A stretch of DNA of 64,000 nt from Paraktedonobacter carboxidivorans. Its GTDB lineage: Bacteria > Chloroflexota > Ktedonobacteria > Ktedonobacterales > Ktedonobacteraceae. Shown here piece by piece: positions 48,721 through 57,723 of this stretch. Below the pieces are notes generated by a model. That model saw only the letters and a program-made list of their open reading frames with translations, had not been told where the DNA came from and did no database searches. Each line of letters opens with the position of its first letter. Within the stretch, counting starts at the first letter, position 1. Location of the stretch: positions 8,482 to 72,481 of the forward strand of contig JBEVTI010000027.1 in the NCBI GenBank assembly GCA_041156125.1. Direction: 5' to 3'. Both the position numbers and the translations under genes were made by a program.

Positions 48721-50169
48721 CTATGAGCCTGACGCTTCCAGATGCTGTAAAGCTGCCTGAGCTGCGTAATAGCCACACATGCCATGGACGCCTCCTCCGG
48801 GGGGCGTGGATGAGGAACAGATATAGAGGCCTTTATCCGGTGTGGAATAGGGGCTCGGTGAAATTGTCGGGCGAGTAAATGTCTGCGCAAGATCCTGCAC
48901 GCCGCCGTTAATGTCGCCGCCGATATAGTTGGCATTGTAATGCTCCATATCCCTGGCATTCATACCGTGGCGGGCCAGAATGAGATCGCGAAAACCAGGC
49001 GCGAAACGCTCAATCTGCGCCTCGATGCGCTCGCTCATATCGACATCGGAGCCGTTCGGAACGTGGCAGTAAGCCCAGAGGGTTTGCTTGCCCTGCGGGG
49101 CGCGCGTGGGATCAAAGAGGCTCTGTTGCGCAACCAGCACAAATGGTTGCTCAACATGCTCGCCACGCCAAATCAGGCGCTCGGACCTGGCGATCTCCTG
49201 GAATGTGCCGCCAACATGAATGGTGCCCGCGTGCCGGCAGGCCTCGGCTTTCCAGGGCACAGGACCAGCGAGGGCCAGATCGAGCTTGAAGACGCCCATA
49301 CCATAACGGAAATGCTGCAACTGGCGCTTGTAGAGACCCGAAAGACGCGAGCCAGCGATGCGCAAAAGCTGGCGCGGCGTAATGTCGCAAAGCACGACTC
49401 CCGCCGCTGGCAATGCTTCAAGCGTTTTCACTTCCACGCCTGTGACAATCTCGCCTCCCAGAGCGCGCAGATGGGCCGCAAGCGCATCCATCAGCCTTTG
49501 CGAGCCTCCGCGTGGCAGCGGCCAGCCTACCGCGTGCGCCAGCAAACCAAGCATCAGACCAGCCGCGGCTGTACTTGGCGTGTCAAGTGGCAGCATCGGG
49601 TGCGCGCTAATCCCCGCGAGAAGCGCGCGTGCTTCTCGCCCTTTGAACTGTGAGCGGACCAACCCACTGACACTGAGTAGCGCTGGCAGGCCAAATTGCG
49701 CCAGCTTAAATGGGTGAGACAGAATGGAGCGGGGACGCAGGGGACCATGGAAAGCTGCCATAATCATCTCCCAGTTTTCGACCAGCGGTCCCATTAAGCG
49801 TTTATACGCGGCGGCATCCTCTCCCAGACTCTCCCCAGTCAGATCCAGCGAGCGGTCCAACTGAGCTGCGTGGCCGTCATCGAAAGGATGGGCCAGCGGT
49901 ATATCTGGCTGAACCCATTCAAGACCATAGCGCTCTAATGGCAAGGTACGAAAAAACGTTGAGGCCAGCGCGGCTGGATGAATGGCCGAACATAGATCGT
50001 GGACAAAGCCGGGCAGCGTCAATTCCGCCGAGCGACATCCCCCTCCGATTGTCTCTTTGGCCTCAAAAACCAGCACGGAACGGCCCGTCTGCGCGATCGC
50101 GATAGCTGCCGCGAGTCCATTAGGGCCTGAACCTATGATAATAGCATCGTAGCGATTCTTTGTTGTCAT
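48721..50169 (-). CDS. Phytoene-desaturase-like FAD-dependent oxidoreductase (PYROXD2/CrtI type)
   Basis: 482 aa. The N-terminal FAD motif is 'AIIIGSGPNGLAAAIAIA' with 'VLVFEAKETIGGGCRS'. The C-terminal FAD contact is 'LYICSSSTPPGGGVHGMCGY'. This set is typical of the carotenoid-desaturase-like NAD(P)/FAD oxidoreductases found widely outside carotenoid clusters. No carotenoid gene is nearby, so a desaturase role is not supported by context. The start is 13 bp after the upstream gene's stop. The ribosome site is weak, so coupling is likely. Confidence 0.85.
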   Translation of the reverse strand: MTTKNRYDAIIIGSGPNGLAAAIAIAQTGRSVLVFEAKETIGGGCRSAELTLPGFVHDLCSAIHPAALASTFFRTLPLERYGLEWVQPDIPLAHPFDDGHAAQLDRSLDLTGESLGEDAAAYKRLMGPLVENWEMIMAAFHGPLRPRSILSHPFKLAQFGLPALLSVSGLVRSQFKGREARALLAGISAHPMLPLDTPSTAAAGLMLGLLAHAVGWPLPRGGSQRLMDALAAHLRALGGEIVTGVEVKTLEALPAAGVVLCDITPRQLLRIAGSRLSGLYKRQLQHFRYGMGVFKLDLALAGPVPWKAEACRHAGTIHVGGTFQEIARSERLIWRGEHVEQPFVLVAQQSLFDPTRAPQGKQTLWAYCHVPNGSDVDMSERIEAQIERFAPGFRDLILARHGMNARDMEHYNANYIGGDINGGVQDLAQTFTRPTISPSPYSTPDKGLYICSSSTPPGGGVHGMCGYYAAQAALQHLEASGS

Positions 50170-50181
50170 GTTCTTATGATT

Positions 50182-50946
50182 CTATTGTACTACTTTTTTG
50201 GGTCTGCGAAACCAGCTCGCCGGCCTGGTCAAAGTATGTAGAGTCGTCAACATGGTTGAGTTATGCCAGATATTTTTCGCCTCGGACCATTGGAGCTTTT
50301 TATCGACACGGATGGTCTGGATAACCACTTCTCCTGTTTCAAGGCCGAAATACCTGGCCACCTGGCCCAGCGTATGTTGCCAGAAAAGATCCTCCTGCTT
50401 ATGGCCACCCATGAAGCGCAGGCCGAATTCGTAAATCGGATCGCTGGCGCGCATCAGAACCTGGATCTGCACAATCGTCGTTTCATCTTCGGCGTATGAG
50501 CTAAAGGTAATCCAGCCAGCGAAGACGTGGCCTTGCGGGGTCATCAGTGTAAAGCTCTCATCATCGGCGTAGAGCACCAGCACCCCGGTCGAGAGCGGCA
50601 GGCCGCTGACCTGAATATTCAAAAGCGCCACCTCGCCAGGAGCGATACCCGTTAATGGGCCGAAAAAGCGCGAATTGGCTGGCCAGAACTCATCAAAGTG
50701 GAGTTTCCAGGCTGTGATAATTTGTGTTGGGGTGATGCTGGTCTGCTGTAAGATGACGCGGTACGTTTTCTGCCACATCTGACCGAAGCCCTGGAGCGGG
50801 CTGGTAATCTGGCGACCATCGACGTTAAGATTCAAAGCCCCCGTTGGAGCATTCTCAATGCGCAGTGTATGCGTGTCCCGCCGCGCCCATGCTTCCGCAT
50901 CGCGCGGTCGTTGTCCATCAGCAGGGGTAGGTGAAGTGCTGCTCAT
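50182..50946 (-). CDS. Uncharacterised protein in the STAS/RsbU operon
   Basis: 254 aa, no signal peptide or membrane helix. It seems to have two halves: residues about 25-165 ('LRIENAPTGALNLNVDGRQI', 'FWPANSRFFGPLTGIAPGEV', 'GVLVLYADDESFTLMTPQGH', 'FAGWITFSSYAEDETTIVQI'), then about 170-254 ('LRFMGGHKQEDLFWQHTL', ending 'RRPKKV'). I do not recognise a family. It starts 3 bp after the STAS gene and ends 12 bp before the oxidoreductase gene, so it belongs to that operon. Confidence 0.75.
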   Translation of the reverse strand: MSSTSPTPADGQRPRDAEAWARRDTHTLRIENAPTGALNLNVDGRQITSPLQGFGQMWQKTYRVILQQTSITPTQIITAWKLHFDEFWPANSRFFGPLTGIAPGEVALLNIQVSGLPLSTGVLVLYADDESFTLMTPQGHVFAGWITFSSYAEDETTIVQIQVLMRASDPIYEFGLRFMGGHKQEDLFWQHTLGQVARYFGLETGEVVIQTIRVDKKLQWSEAKNIWHNSTMLTTLHTLTRPASWFRRPKKVVQ

Positions 50947-50949
50947 CAG

Positions 50950-51351
50950 TTATTTCCTCCCTTGAAAACGCGACCGGGTCTCTGGCGAGCCTGGCAGCGT
51001 ACGCAGTGCCCTGATAGCTTCGCTTTCGCTCGTATAAATCTGAATGGCATCATTCAGGCGCGTGAGTCGAAAAATGTGTTGATAGTGATCGCTCAAGCCA
51101 TACGCGCACAGATGCTGTTTCTGGCGATTGACGCGTATCAAGAGCGTGACGATCAGACCAATACCACTACTATTCATATATTCCAGGCCACTAAAATTAA
51201 GTAGGATGGCTCGCGTCGTCGCTGTACTGGCAGCTATATAAGTATCCAGGAGCAGCTTTTCCGCGAAAGCGGTTAGCTCGCCTTGAATATCGATAATACT
51301 GGCAATACCATTAACCGAGCGAATTTCCATAGTGACTTTTGCTTCTGGCAT
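50950..51351 (-). CDS. STAS-domain anti-anti-sigma factor (type 2 paralogue)
   Basis: 133 aa, AGGGA upstream of the ATG. STAS fold: 'ASIIDIQGELTAFAEKLLLD', 'RAILLNFSGLEYMNSSGIGL' (phospho-acceptor Ser in M-N-S-S-G), 'LCAYGLSDHYQHIFRLTRL'. In partner switching, the unphosphorylated STAS protein binds the RsbW-type kinase and frees its target. It is closely similar to the STAS protein at 54055-54408 on the other side of the phosphatase/kinase gene. Confidence 0.93.
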   Translation of the reverse strand: MPEAKVTMEIRSVNGIASIIDIQGELTAFAEKLLLDTYIAASTATTRAILLNFSGLEYMNSSGIGLIVTLLIRVNRQKQHLCAYGLSDHYQHIFRLTRLNDAIQIYTSESEAIRALRTLPGSPETRSRFQGRK

Positions 51352-51387
51352 TGTATCCCTACCTTTTATTCTGGACCCTGCATGAAA

Positions 51388-51750
51388 CTACCTCTTGCTG
51401 GCGTCATCCTGAGTCAGGGCGCTCGTCTCATCCGGGAAGATATGTAGAAAATCGGAGAGGCGGGTCACCTGAAAAATTTCGATATAGTGGTCGCTCAAGC
51501 CACAGGCCAGCAGGCGGCGATGCTGCTTCCGCGCGCGGGCTAACAGGCTTACTATCAGGGCAATTCCGGTGCTATTGATATAGTGAACATCATCAAAATT
51601 CAGTAAAATGACATCTAATCCACGCTGTTCAGCCTCTGCATAAGCATTATTGAGGATATCCTCAGCGTTAATATTAATCTCGCCATGCAGGTCAACCACT
51701 GACACACTGGGCTGGTGGCGCACGCTGGCTTTAAGAGTTTTTGTGAGCAT
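51388..51750 (-). CDS. STAS-domain anti-anti-sigma factor (type 1 paralogue)
   Basis: 120 aa from the ATG at 51750 (AAGGAG 7 nt upstream; the longer ORF to 51825 has no site). 'VSVVDLHGEININAEDILNN', 'VILLNFDDVHYINSTGIALI' (acceptor Ser in N-S-T-G), 'LSDHYIEIFQVTRLSDF'. The start lies 20 nt inside the upstream phosphatase/kinase gene, implying coupled translation. It is closely similar to the STAS protein at 53677-54024. Confidence 0.93.
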   Translation of the reverse strand: MLTKTLKASVRHQPSVSVVDLHGEININAEDILNNAYAEAEQRGLDVILLNFDDVHYINSTGIALIVSLLARARKQHRRLLACGLSDHYIEIFQVTRLSDFLHIFPDETSALTQDDASKR

Positions 51751-53440
51751 GGTCATCTCCTTCCAGATTGAGAATGAGTTCGATTGTATGAGTATCTTCG
51801 TCGCTGAGAACATGCATCTCGTCAACCATATTCTGGATCAGGAACAGGCCCCAGCCACGCGGCGATTGAAGCTCGGCCAGTTTGGCTTCGATATCTGGCA
51901 CTTCGTACTCTTCTGAAGCGGACAATCTGCCCGTGCCACCTTGATCGCTGATACGGACAGCGATGGCCTGATCCGACGAGAAAATCTGAAGGGTCACAGG
52001 GATCTCTGGTTTATAATGGTTGCCATGCTCCATCGCGTTCATGGTAGCTTCCGCGACCGCTGTGCCAAGCTGGTCCACGCGGCGCGCAGGCAAATGAAAG
52101 TCTTTAAGTGCAGCCGCGACATATTCCATTGCCAGGCGTTCATTGCCTACCTGGCTAGGTATCTCATAAGTCTGGAGCAGCTGCCAGTCACCAGTAGCGG
52201 TAGCCAGGGTCTGGTTCTGTCCAGCGGTATCCAGAATGGCTGTAGGCAGCGTCTCAAGGAAATGCAGCGCGTCCTCATCCACAGATTGAGCGGTAGCGCG
52301 CTCCAGGGTCACTAACGTGATATCATCCTCCTGTTCCCAGTGGGCGCCGGTAAATGTGCTTAACTCTCCGCGCAGATAATCAATCGTGCTCTCCGCACCC
52401 GCGTGTAGACCAAGCAGCGTGATCAAGCGCGGGAACCCGAACATATCGCGGACAGGATTGTGGGCTTCAACCAGGCCATCGCTGTACAACAGAATACTTT
52501 CGCCTGAAGCCAGGATAGTCTCTCTCTCCTCATACTGCATACCCGGCATCAGGCCCAGTGGCATACCGGTCGCGCGCAATTCGCCGACCTCGCCCTCGTG
52601 CCAACGATAGGGTAGATCGTGGCCCGCGTTGGCGTAGACCAGCCGACCGTCGCGAGGATCTAGAATGGCGTAAAAGCACGTCACAAACATCCTGGGTGGG
52701 ATATCCGGGAAAAGCAGGTCATTGGCGCGCTCAAGCACTATGCCGGGCGAATGGGCTTCCTGGGCCGACGAGCGCAGAATGCTGCGCGTGGTCGCCATCA
52801 CCAGGGCCGCGGGCACACCCTTATCAGTTACATCGCCAACCACCAGGCCAATCCGACCGTCTTCATAAGGAATAAAATCGTAGAAATCGCCGCCCACGGC
52901 GCGAGCAGGCTGGTAAAAGGTCGTTAATTGCCAGCCAGGCAGGTCTGGTAGTTCTTTGGGCAACAGGGTCTGCTGAATCAGGCGGGCAATTTTAAGTTCC
53001 TGCTCAATGCGCTCGCGCTCGCGGGCCTGCGCCTGCTGCTCAAGCACCATCTGAGCCACGCGTAAAGCAGGCGCGGCCTGGGTCGCCAGGGAGTTGAGCA
53101 ACCCTTTATCGTAGCTAGAATAATCCTGCTCGCTTAAGCGACCTCCCAGATTGATCAGTCCCACCAGTTCGCCCTGACTGACCAGAGGAATGCTCAGCTT
53201 TACGTTCGCCGCCTTCAATGCTTTAAGGGTCGGTGAGTCAAGCTGCAACTTATCGATCTCAACTGCGGTCGGCGTACTGAGGAAATAAGCAATTATCGGA
53301 TCATTAGGAGCAATATCCATAGGCTGCGAGATACTCTGCTGCGTAAGCAGCATGGCCTGCTGCGCTGAACGAGTCTGTTTCTTATCGCTAGCCCGCTTTG
53401 CCCGCCTTCTTTCTTGAAAGCGTTGTAGAAATGTTGCCAT
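51731..53440 (-). CDS. Fused GAF - SpoIIE/RsbU phosphatase - RsbW-type kinase
   Basis: 569 aa from the ATG at 53440 (GGAG 6 nt upstream; GTG 53452 is alternative). Residues about 35-145 are GAF-like ('KLSIPLVSQGELVGLINLGG'), then a coiled coil and a PP2C/SpoIIE domain (about 165-390) with metal Asp residues in 'GGDFYDF', 'VVGDVTDKGVPAAL', 'LLYSDGLVEA' and 'EQEDDITLV'. The C-terminus (about 430-569) is an anti-sigma HATPase: N-box 'VAEATMNAMEHGNHY', 'RISDQGGTG', 'RGWGLFLIQNMVDEM'. One protein thus holds both opposing activities acting on STAS partners. Its stop overlaps the next STAS gene. Confidence 0.93.
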   Translation of the reverse strand: MATFLQRFQERRRAKRASDKKQTRSAQQAMLLTQQSISQPMDIAPNDPIIAYFLSTPTAVEIDKLQLDSPTLKALKAANVKLSIPLVSQGELVGLINLGGRLSEQDYSSYDKGLLNSLATQAAPALRVAQMVLEQQAQARERERIEQELKIARLIQQTLLPKELPDLPGWQLTTFYQPARAVGGDFYDFIPYEDGRIGLVVGDVTDKGVPAALVMATTRSILRSSAQEAHSPGIVLERANDLLFPDIPPRMFVTCFYAILDPRDGRLVYANAGHDLPYRWHEGEVGELRATGMPLGLMPGMQYEERETILASGESILLYSDGLVEAHNPVRDMFGFPRLITLLGLHAGAESTIDYLRGELSTFTGAHWEQEDDITLVTLERATAQSVDEDALHFLETLPTAILDTAGQNQTLATATGDWQLLQTYEIPSQVGNERLAMEYVAAALKDFHLPARRVDQLGTAVAEATMNAMEHGNHYKPEIPVTLQIFSSDQAIAVRISDQGGTGRLSASEEYEVPDIEAKLAELQSPRGWGLFLIQNMVDEMHVLSDEDTHTIELILNLEGDDHAHKNS

Positions 53441-53508
53441 CTCGAACTCCACTCAGGTTATTTACTCTTTCTTCTGCCTGTAAGTATAAACCATCGCTGT
53501 CCTCTAAA

Positions 53509-53602
53509 CGTTACGAAAGAAGACTTTTTTTACAGATATGATGTATCATAACAGACAGAGGACAAAAACATGAAATAGCTTCCCCGTAACGTTTTCGTTA
53601 CG
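53509..53602. promoter_or_regulatory. Repeated CGTTACG motifs in the STAS/RsbU divergent promoter region
   Basis: CGTAACGTTTTCGTTACG (53585-53602) is a perfect 7-4-7 palindrome 75 bp upstream of the plus-strand STAS gene. A third CGTTACG lies at 53509-53515, 69 bp upstream of the RsbU gene. Shared half-sites near both divergent promoters suggest one regulator for both operons (inference). Confidence 0.45.
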
Positions 53603-53676
53603 CTGGGTAGATACGATAGAGTAGAGAAGAATTCTAAGTGCGCAGAAAAGAGCACCAGAAGAGAGAAGGCTAACTC

Positions 53677-54024
53677 ATGGCAGCAGCGACTTTTGAAGCC
53701 CATGTACGACATCAACCAGCCGTAGGAATTATCGATTTACAGGGAGAGATTAACGTTCTGGCCGAGGAGGTGCTGAATAAAGCCTACGACGAGGCAGTCA
53801 GCCAGCAGCCTGGAATGATTCTGCTCAATTTCCGCGAGGTCGAGTATATTAACAGCACCGGTATCGCACTGGTGGTTGGTCTGCTGAAACGCTCTCGTCA
53901 AGCAAAGCGCGCTCTCGTAGCTTGCAATATGAGCGACCATTACCGCGAGATTTTCCAGATCACGCGCCTGACAGATTTTATGCGCCTCTTCCCCGACGAA
54001 GCAAGCGCTCTGGCAGGCGCATAA
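53677..54024 (+). CDS. STAS-domain anti-anti-sigma factor (type 1 paralogue)
   Basis: 115 aa, GAGAAGG upstream. 'VGIIDLQGEINVLAEEVLNK', 'MILLNFREVEYINSTGIALV', 'NMSDHYREIFQITRLTDF'. Acceptor Ser in N-S-T-G. It is divergent from the RsbU/RsbW fusion and matches the STAS protein at 51388-51750 along its length. It is followed after 30 bp by the type 2 STAS gene, the same order as on the minus strand. Confidence 0.93.
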   Translation: MAAATFEAHVRHQPAVGIIDLQGEINVLAEEVLNKAYDEAVSQQPGMILLNFREVEYINSTGIALVVGLLKRSRQAKRALVACNMSDHYREIFQITRLTDFMRLFPDEASALAGA

Positions 54025-54054
54025 TTGGTATTAAGGCTCAAGAAGGAGGGAACC

Positions 54055-54408
54055 ATGCCACAGGCAAAAGTTATTATGAACGTCCGTCAGATCAATGCAC
54101 TCGCCAGCGTGATTGATATCCAGGGCGAGGTTACAACGTTCGCGGAGCAGGTAATGATGCAAGCTTACTCCGAAGCTTCTACCTCCACGACACGCGCGAT
54201 TATCTTGAATCTCAGCGGTCTGGAGTATATGAACAGTAGTGGCATCGGCCTGCTGGTTACGCTGCTGATTCGTGTGAATCGCCAGAAACAACATCTGCTC
54301 GCGTATGGCCTGAGCGACCATTATCGCCACATCTTCACTCTAACACGCATCAGTGACGCGATTCATATCTATGAGAACGAGACGGAAGCGCTGGCAACGG
54401 TGCATTAA
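54055..54408 (+). CDS. STAS-domain anti-anti-sigma factor (type 2 paralogue)
   Basis: 117 aa from the ATG at 54055 (AAGGAGGG 4 nt upstream). 'ASVIDIQGEVTTFAEQVMMQ', 'RAIILNLSGLEYMNSSGIGL', 'LLAYGLSDHYRHIFTLTRI'. It matches the protein at 50950-51351 closely. Its stop codon is 1 bp from the stop of the convergent BTAD gene. Confidence 0.93.
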   Translation: MPQAKVIMNVRQINALASVIDIQGEVTTFAEQVMMQAYSEASTSTTRAIILNLSGLEYMNSSGIGLLVTLLIRVNRQKQHLLAYGLSDHYRHIFTLTRISDAIHIYENETEALATVH

Positions 54409-54409
54409 C

Positions 54410-57400
54410 TTACCACTCGACCAGTCTCCAGATCTCCGGGCGCATGTCGCCAGCTTCAACATCGATGGCCGTATAGATGCGAGCCGCGAGCTTGAGGTGC
54501 CTCATAGCCTCATCAGTCTGATCCGCTGCGTGTAAAAGGTCGGCCAGGTTGCTATGCAGCGCGGCCTCGCGGTGGCGGTCACCCTGTGAACTGCACAGGA
54601 CCAGGGCAGTCTCGGTCAGGATAATGGCCTGCGCGATATCACCGCTGGCTTTATAGGCCAGCGCCAGGTTATTGAGAGCTGCCGCGCGCATGCCGGGATC
54701 ACGCAGATTTTCCGCTAACTCCAGGCTGCGTTGCAGATGAAAGTAGGCCATCTCCATCTCCTTGCGGCTGTTGGCAAGGATACCCAGAATATTATGTGCC
54801 TGAGCCAGGGCGCGCGTATTACCTGCGCGTTCAGCCAATTCAAGGGCACGCTGCGCGTACGCGCGAGCGTGCTCATTTTGTCCATGGTGGTGCGCAGTCA
54901 GGCTCCAGTCAGCATAGACCCTGGCCTGTTCTTCGGATAGGTCTTCCTGCCCTTCCTGCTCGAAGAAACGCAGGGCAGCGGCAAAATGTTGTTCCGCCTC
55001 TGCCCATTTGCCCCGGCGTTCATAAATAGTTCCCTGCTTATGTTCGAGTTTGCCACGTCTGGGAGCTGCTTCATAGAGGGTTTCGGCAAGTTGATAGCTT
55101 TTGAGAGCAGCTTCGTACACGCCAAGAAAGGTGTGCAGATCGCCGATATTCTCCTGTAACGCAGCCGGGTCTGGATACCCAAGAGCCAGGGCCGCGCGCA
55201 AATGTGCCAGCGCTTCCGTATGCGCGTAGAGGGAACGCGCGTATACACCGGCCTGGTAGAAATAATCGGCTGCGACGGCGATCTGCCCCGCAGCTTCGTA
55301 ATGGTGCGCGATCTGCCCCGCGAGCGCGCCAGTCTCACGCTGGCCACGCAAGCGCGTGACCTGGAACTCGGCGGTGCGCCGATGCAGCAGACGCCGTCGC
55401 GCCAGGGTGATCTCGTCGTAGACCAGGCTGCGCACTTTCTCGTGGCAAAAGTCATAAATTGGGGAGCGCTCGCCGTTGGCAACATAGTTGCGCAGGGCTG
55501 GTCTACGGTTCAGTTCGCGACTCTCCTGCACGCGAATCTCTTCAACCAGGCCCTGGTCGATCAATTCCTCTAAACCGCTGACTGTCTCCTCTTCGCTGCG
55601 TCCGCTGACCTCGCGCAGGGTATCAAAATCGAAAGAACGCCCGATAGTAGCCGCGGTGCCGAGCAATTGCAGGCTGGTCTCCCCTATACTTGCCAGGCGC
55701 GAGACAAGCAGGTCGCGCACTCCACCTGGCAGGCTCCACTCTTCATCGTTAGCCTTTAAAACTCCCCTGGTCAGCGCGGTCAGATACTCTGTCAGAAAGA
55801 AGGGCACTCCCTCGGTCTCCTGATAGAGTTGCCCGGTCAGTTCCGGCAACAGTTCAAAGCCAACTGCTGGTAACTGCTGCAGCAATTCCTCAACCGTCGC
55901 CCGATTCAGACGCTCTAACAGAAAAAGCTGCGCCTTGCCGCTGCGCTGGGCATCGGCCAGCAGACGATGAAACTGCTGGCTAATAGAACGCTGTGTATTT
56001 CGCCAGGAGAGCAACAGGCAGAGCGGCTGCTCAGCTAACCTTCTGGTCAGATAACTTAAAAACTCAAGCGAGGTATCGTCTGCCCAGTGAATATCGTCAA
56101 AGAAGAGCAGACCGGGTGTGGTCGCGCGCGCGGGCGCGCAGAGTACAAGCCAGACCTGGCGCAAGCCCTCAAAAAAACGACTCTGTGCTCCTGGACTATC
56201 CAGTGGCAGTGGCGCGGGCAGGTCTGGCCGTAAACTTAGCAGTTCCGGCAACAGGCGCGCTGCTTCGCTCAACCAGTGCGGCGCGAGCTGCTTATGCCAG
56301 TCAGTCTCCCGCTGCTGGCTGATAGCCATACGCAAGCCCGCCGCGATCGGTCCATAGGCCAGATCGACTTCACCCTCATAACAACGCACTGCTACGGCAG
56401 AGGAACCCCTGGATCTGGCATAGGCGACAAACTCTTCCGCCAGGCGCGTCTTGCCTATCCCTGCCTCTCCTTCCAGTCCAATGATATAGCCTGCCAGCGC
56501 TTTTTCAGCATATAAACTGAGCAATGCCAGCCATTCCTGCTGACGCCCGACCATCGGATAGCCGCCAGAGGGCACAAGTGGTATAAGCAGCTCCTCGCGG
56601 GGCGCGCCTCTACTGGCGGATACCTCTGCCGCTACTGGTTCGTAGGAAGCGGGTGGCGACGGCAGACGATTCTCTCTAAGTGCCGCGTAAAGATCCGTGG
56701 TTGACTCCAGTGGGGCTACACCCAGTTCCTCACTGAGCATCTTTACGCATTCTCGATACTGCTGCATGGCCGATGCACGCTGTCCAGACCAGGCATAGAG
56801 CTGCATTAAATAGCGATACGCGGGCTCGTGCAGGCGATCAAGGGCAAGCAAACGCCGGGCATGGGTAATTGCTATGCCGAATTCACCACGGCGGCTGTAA
56901 CGCAAGACCAGTTGCTCCAATGCAAGGGCCAGTTCACGACGCAAACTATCGCTCTGATAAAATTGCCAATCGTCGAAAGGAGCGCTATCGGCCAGCGTAA
57001 AGCCAGCCATAAAATCATCCTTGTAGAGTTCCACAGCTCTGTTCAGGCTGGCCAGGCATGTCGCGCATGTCTCGTCAGCCTGTTTATGGTGCGCGCGATA
57101 CGCCGTCATGCTGAGATTAAATTCCTCGATATCCAACCAGAATGTTTCCTGCCGTTGCAGACCAATTGTCTCGCGATCAATGCGCAACCATGTACCGGGG
57201 AGAGCTTTATGAAGCGCGGAGAGCGTGCGGCGCAGAGTGGCGCGCGCGTGCGGCTGATCATACTCCGGCCAGAGCAGCGCCGCCAGCGTATCCCGGCTAT
57301 GCGGCTGTTGCGTCATTGCCAGATACGCTAGCAACGCGACTGCCTTACGCGTATCGGTATTGACCTGCATGCCATCGCATTCTATGCGCGGTGGCCCGAA

Positions 57401-57424
57401 TAAAGATAATGCCAGACGAGCCAT
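54410..57424 (-). CDS. BTAD - AAA ATPase - TPR transcriptional regulator (AfsR/MalT-like)
   Basis: 1004 aa, GGAGG upstream of the ATG. Residues 1-95 are a winged-helix DNA-binding domain of SARP/OmpR kind ('LALSLFGPPRIECDGMQV', 'AVALLAYLAM', 'HARATLRRTLSALHKALPG'). A BTAD helical domain follows (about 96-250; 'FMAGFTLADSAPFDDW'). The AAA/NACHT-like ATPase has Walker A 'GEAGIGKTRLAEEF' (about 315) and Walker B 'LLFFDDIHWADDTSLEF' (about 440). TPR repeats (about 690-990) include 'YEAALKSYQLAETLYEAAP' and 'HNILGILANSRKEMEMAYFH'. Such regulators integrate a signal by ATP-driven oligomerisation. The target genes are unknown. Confidence 0.9.
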   Translation of the reverse strand: MARLALSLFGPPRIECDGMQVNTDTRKAVALLAYLAMTQQPHSRDTLAALLWPEYDQPHARATLRRTLSALHKALPGTWLRIDRETIGLQRQETFWLDIEEFNLSMTAYRAHHKQADETCATCLASLNRAVELYKDDFMAGFTLADSAPFDDWQFYQSDSLRRELALALEQLVLRYSRRGEFGIAITHARRLLALDRLHEPAYRYLMQLYAWSGQRASAMQQYRECVKMLSEELGVAPLESTTDLYAALRENRLPSPPASYEPVAAEVSASRGAPREELLIPLVPSGGYPMVGRQQEWLALLSLYAEKALAGYIIGLEGEAGIGKTRLAEEFVAYARSRGSSAVAVRCYEGEVDLAYGPIAAGLRMAISQQRETDWHKQLAPHWLSEAARLLPELLSLRPDLPAPLPLDSPGAQSRFFEGLRQVWLVLCAPARATTPGLLFFDDIHWADDTSLEFLSYLTRRLAEQPLCLLLSWRNTQRSISQQFHRLLADAQRSGKAQLFLLERLNRATVEELLQQLPAVGFELLPELTGQLYQETEGVPFFLTEYLTALTRGVLKANDEEWSLPGGVRDLLVSRLASIGETSLQLLGTAATIGRSFDFDTLREVSGRSEEETVSGLEELIDQGLVEEIRVQESRELNRRPALRNYVANGERSPIYDFCHEKVRSLVYDEITLARRRLLHRRTAEFQVTRLRGQRETGALAGQIAHHYEAAGQIAVAADYFYQAGVYARSLYAHTEALAHLRAALALGYPDPAALQENIGDLHTFLGVYEAALKSYQLAETLYEAAPRRGKLEHKQGTIYERRGKWAEAEQHFAAALRFFEQEGQEDLSEEQARVYADWSLTAHHHGQNEHARAYAQRALELAERAGNTRALAQAHNILGILANSRKEMEMAYFHLQRSLELAENLRDPGMRAAALNNLALAYKASGDIAQAIILTETALVLCSSQGDRHREAALHSNLADLLHAADQTDEAMRHLKLAARIYTAIDVEAGDMRPEIWRLVEW

Positions 57425-57494
57425 AATAATCCTCCGCTTTCGATAGGATTATATGCTATGCGCAAGCAATCTACAATATGCGGCTTTTTCTTCA

Positions 57495-57577
57495 TTTTTC
57501 TAAACAGTACGAGCACATGTTCTCCCCACCCCTTGTGTTTTGAAGATATGAGTTATCCCTGATTTTAAAAAATCAGG
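57495..57577. repeat. Copy of the composite intergenic repeat
   Basis: It has 'AGTACGAGCACATG', 'CTCCCCACCCCTTGTGTTTT', ATGAGTTATCCC and the palindrome CCTGATTTTAAAAAATCAGG (57558-57577). It is the same order as at 23821-23909 with base changes. Confidence 0.6.
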
Positions 57578-57588
57578 ACAAACACTCT

Positions 57589-57629
57589 GCTTGTTTTGCA
57601 GGTCGCCTGCGGCGACCTGCAAAACAAGC
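57589..57629 (-). terminator. 19-bp perfect hairpin in the 3' region of the DUF1611 gene
   Basis: Arms 57589-57607 and 57611-57629, 3-nt loop. A smaller hairpin TGGGGG/CCCCCA follows at about 57643-57659. Either could end the DUF1611 transcript. Confidence 0.5.
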
Positions 57630-57723
57630 AAAAAAGGTTTTATGGGGGCACAGCCCCCAGGCCCTCAGTCAGAGGACTGGCCGTCCTCTGCACTCCTGCT
57701 GTTTTGCCAGCACAACAAGATCT

